From the NCBI GenBank assembly GCA_050010035.1, contig JBEKLU010000087.1:1-34863 (forward strand): a stretch of DNA of 34,863 bases. Direction: 5' to 3'. Below the pieces are notes generated by a model. That model was given only the letters and a program-made list of their open reading frames with translations. It ran no database searches and was not told where the DNA came from. The DNA is from Roseiarcus sp050010035. GTDB lineage: Bacteria; Pseudomonadota; Alphaproteobacteria; Rhizobiales; Beijerinckiaceae. Position numbers and translations under genes: made by a program. Shown one piece after another: positions 33,420-34,863 of this stretch (its first letter is position 1; each line of letters begins with the position of its first letter).

Positions 33420-33478
33420 AAAACGGGCGACGCGAGAATCGCGCCGCCCCAAAAACTCGATCGTGCGAACGCCCGTTT
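33420..33478 (-). terminator. Possible transcription terminator after rplQ
   Basis: aaaacgggcg (33420-33429) pairs with cgcccgttt (33470-33478), enclosing a second short stem. On the minus strand, the distal arm ends in TTTT. It begins just after the rplQ stop and could end the rpoA-rplQ transcript. Confidence 0.4.
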
Positions 33479-33483
33479 CGGCG

Positions 33484-33903
33484 TCAGCTCTCGCTCGAAG
33501 CGGCCTTCGGTTGAACCGGACCGGAATCCTTGCCCTTGGCCTCGACGTCGCGATCGACGAACTCGATCACCGCCATCGCGGCGTTGTCGCCCGGGCGGAA
33601 GCCGGCCTTCATGATGCGGGTGTATCCGCCGTTGCGGTTCTTGTAGCGCGGGCCGATGACGTCGATCAGCTTCTTGACGAGGTCGGCGTCGCGCAATCGC
33701 GCGATGGCGAGGCGGCGCGCGTGCAGATCGCCGCGCTTGCCCAGCGTCACCAGCTTCTCGACGACAGGGCGAAGATCCTTCGCCTTGGGCAGCGTGGTGA
33801 CGATTTGTTCGTGCTTGATCAGGGCCTGCGCCATATTGGCGAACATCGCCTGACGGTGTTCGGCGGTGCGGTTGAACCGACGCTTCGCGTGTCCGTGATA
33901 CAT
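33484..33903 (-). CDS. rplQ: 50S ribosomal protein L17
   Basis: The 139-aa protein begins MYHGHAKRRFNRTAEHR, near-identical in style to L17 of Alphaproteobacteria (usually MRHGxxxRKLNRTxxHR, where Arg2 is replaced by Tyr here). It contains KHEQIVTTLPKAKDLRPVVEKLVTLGKRGDLHARR and NGGYTRIMKAGFRPGDNA. A Lys/Ser-rich tail follows. It lines the polypeptide exit tunnel area of the large subunit. It lies downstream of rpoA, as in nearly all bacteria of the group. Confidence 0.97.
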   Translation of the reverse strand: MYHGHAKRRFNRTAEHRQAMFANMAQALIKHEQIVTTLPKAKDLRPVVEKLVTLGKRGDLHARRLAIARLRDADLVKKLIDVIGPRYKNRNGGYTRIMKAGFRPGDNAAMAVIEFVDRDVEAKGKDSGPVQPKAASSES

Positions 33904-33975
33904 TTGGCCGTCTCCTTCTCGGGTCTACGGCCGCCGTGCCAAGGAACGGCCGTCCATTTTCATTTTGGCGAAGTC

Positions 33976-34032
33976 GCGAATGGCGAGTGGCGAATGGAAG
34001 GCGCTATTCGCCACTCCCCACTCGCCATTCGC
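33976..34032. repeat. Inverted repeat of GCGAATGGCGAGTGG units between rpoA and rplQ
   Basis: The left arm gcgaatggcgagtggcgaat (33976-33995) is matched by attcgccact (34005-34014) and actcgccattcgc (34020-34032) on the other strand, with cccc-like filler between. A related unit gcgaatggcgaacgg occurs at about 16283 after ligC. It makes a large hairpin in the intergenic mRNA and looks like a dispersed repeat. Confidence 0.7.
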
Positions 34033-34038
34033 CTGATT

Positions 34039-34863
34039 TCAGTAGTGCTCCTCGAATCGCTTGGCCAGCTCTTCGATGTTCTCGGGCGGCCAGCCGGTGA
34101 CTTCCATGCCGAGGTGCAGACCCATCTGCGCCAGCACTTCCTTGATCTCGTTGAGCGACTTGCGGCCGAAATTCGGCGTGCGCAGCATTTCGCTTTCCGA
34201 CTTCTGGATGAGGTCGCCGATGTAGGTGATGTTGTCGTTCTTCAGGCAATTGGCGGAGCGCACCGAGAGCTCGAGCTCGTCGACCTTCTTCAAGAGCGCC
34301 GGATTGAAGGCGAGCTCGGGGATCGCGTGCTGGGCTTCCTCGCGCCGCGGCTCCTCGAAGGTGACGAACACGGCGAGCTGGTCCTGCAGGATGCGCGCGG
34401 CGTAGGCGAGGGCGTCCTCCGGCGAGATCGCGCCGTTGGTCTCGATCGTCATCGTCAGCTTGTCCTTGTCGAGGTCCTGGCCCTCGCGGGTGTTCTCGAC
34501 GCGGTAGGAGACTTTCTTGACCGGCGAGAACATGGAGTCGATCGGCATCAAGCCGATCGGCGAATCCTCGGCGCGGTTGCGATCGGCCGGCACATAGCCC
34601 TTGCCCGCCGTCACCGTGAATTCGAAGCGGATGTCCGCGCCTTCGTCGAGCGTGCAGATGACGAGCTGCGGGTTGAGGATCTGGATGTCGCCGGTGGTCT
34701 GGATGTCGCCGGCGGTGACGGCGCCGGGGCCGCGGCGCTTGAGGATGAGGCGCTTGACGCCCTCGCCCTGCATCTTGACCGCGATGTCCTTGACGTTGAG
34801 CACGATGTCGACGACGTCCTCGCGAACGCCGGGAATCGACGAGAATTCGTGCAGCACGCCGTC
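34039..34863 (-). CDS. rpoA: DNA-directed RNA polymerase subunit alpha (partial, 5' end beyond window)
   Basis: The 3' part of rpoA. The frame is open to the window edge (DGVLHEFSSIPGVREDVVDIVLN), so about 60 N-terminal residues are missing. Visible are the remainder of the assembly domain and the C-terminal domain (LLKKVDELELSVRSANCLKNDNITYIGDLIQKSE, MLRTPNFGRKSLNEIKE), which contacts UP elements and activators. The gene ends at 34039, and a repeat-bearing spacer of 135 bases separates it from rplQ. Confidence 0.97.
   Translation of the reverse strand, partial: DGVLHEFSSIPGVREDVVDIVLNVKDIAVKMQGEGVKRLILKRRGPGAVTAGDIQTTGDIQILNPQLVICTLDEGADIRFEFTVTAGKGYVPADRNRAEDSPIGLMPIDSMFSPVKKVSYRVENTREGQDLDKDKLTMTIETNGAISPEDALAYAARILQDQLAVFVTFEEPRREEAQHAIPELAFNPALLKKVDELELSVRSANCLKNDNITYIGDLIQKSESEMLRTPNFGRKSLNEIKEVLAQMGLHLGMEVTGWPPENIEELAKRFEEHY

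Noticed and set aside
1..34863. tRNA, rRNA or riboswitch genes
   Set aside because: No cloverleaf with the conserved T-loop and no known riboswitch core could be found by reading the intergenic gaps; small RNAs cannot be excluded.

Overview
The window is high-GC chromosomal DNA from an alphaproteobacterium, most likely a member of the Rhizobiales (Hyphomicrobiales). The evidence is gene content and order (hflK-hflC-DUF2065 followed by a Do-family protease, rpoA-rplQ, a DUF2852 protein, a hopanoid-type HpnE, a SleB-type cell wall hydrolase, an orphan ParA with TTAACCAT boxes) and short intergenic palindromes of the kind common in that order. A finer assignment is not safe from sequence alone.

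Layout. 1-1236: an AT-rich foreign patch holding the 3' part of a TIR-domain (defence-type) gene whose N-terminal half is gone. 1441-5262: membrane quality-control operon hflK-hflC-DUF2065-degP on the minus strand. 5341-7585: a CNNM/CorC-type membrane protein and a FadR-type regulator. 7916-12511: a six-gene minus-strand operon (galB-ligK-galD/ligU-ligI-ligA-ligB) for protocatechuate 4,5-cleavage. It lies divergent to a LysR-type regulator with two DNA-binding domains (12759-13976). The remaining pathway enzyme, LigC, lies beyond a repeat-filled gap on the plus strand, coupled to a DUF1932 dehydrogenase of unknown role (14403-16282). 16459-19229: a metallo-beta-lactamase-fold hydrolase and two SDR proteins, the first lacking the SDR catalytic Tyr and Lys. 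19239-24460: hpnE, a DUF2852 protein, a CPBP-like membrane protein, a Deg protease broken by a 26-bp tandem duplication, and a ParA-like ATPase. 24651-28497: xseB, an Lrp regulator divergent to alanine dehydrogenase, a gamma-glutamylcyclotransferase-like protein and a SleB hydrolase. 28685-30685: an XRE-cupin regulator divergent to an omega-amino acid:pyruvate transaminase. 30715-31933: a DUF433/DUF5615 toxin-antitoxin-type pair and a small GIY-YIG protein. 31978-34863: a haloacid dehalogenase, an AlkD-like protein, rplQ and the 3' part of rpoA, which runs off the window.

How the catabolic genes fit together. LigAB opens protocatechuate to 4-carboxy-2-hydroxymuconate semialdehyde, LigC oxidises it to 2-pyrone-4,6-dicarboxylate, and LigI hydrolyses that to 4-oxalomesaconate. 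GalD/LigU tautomerises the product, GalB hydrates it, and LigK/GalC cleaves the result to pyruvate and oxaloacetate. Every core step is encoded. No transporter and no peripheral aromatic-funnelling enzyme is present in the window.

No tRNA, rRNA, CRISPR array or intact insertion sequence was seen. The most unusual items are the double-HTH LysR regulator, the catalytically depleted SDR, the duplication-broken Deg gene, the truncated TIR gene and the DUF1932 gene coupled to ligC.
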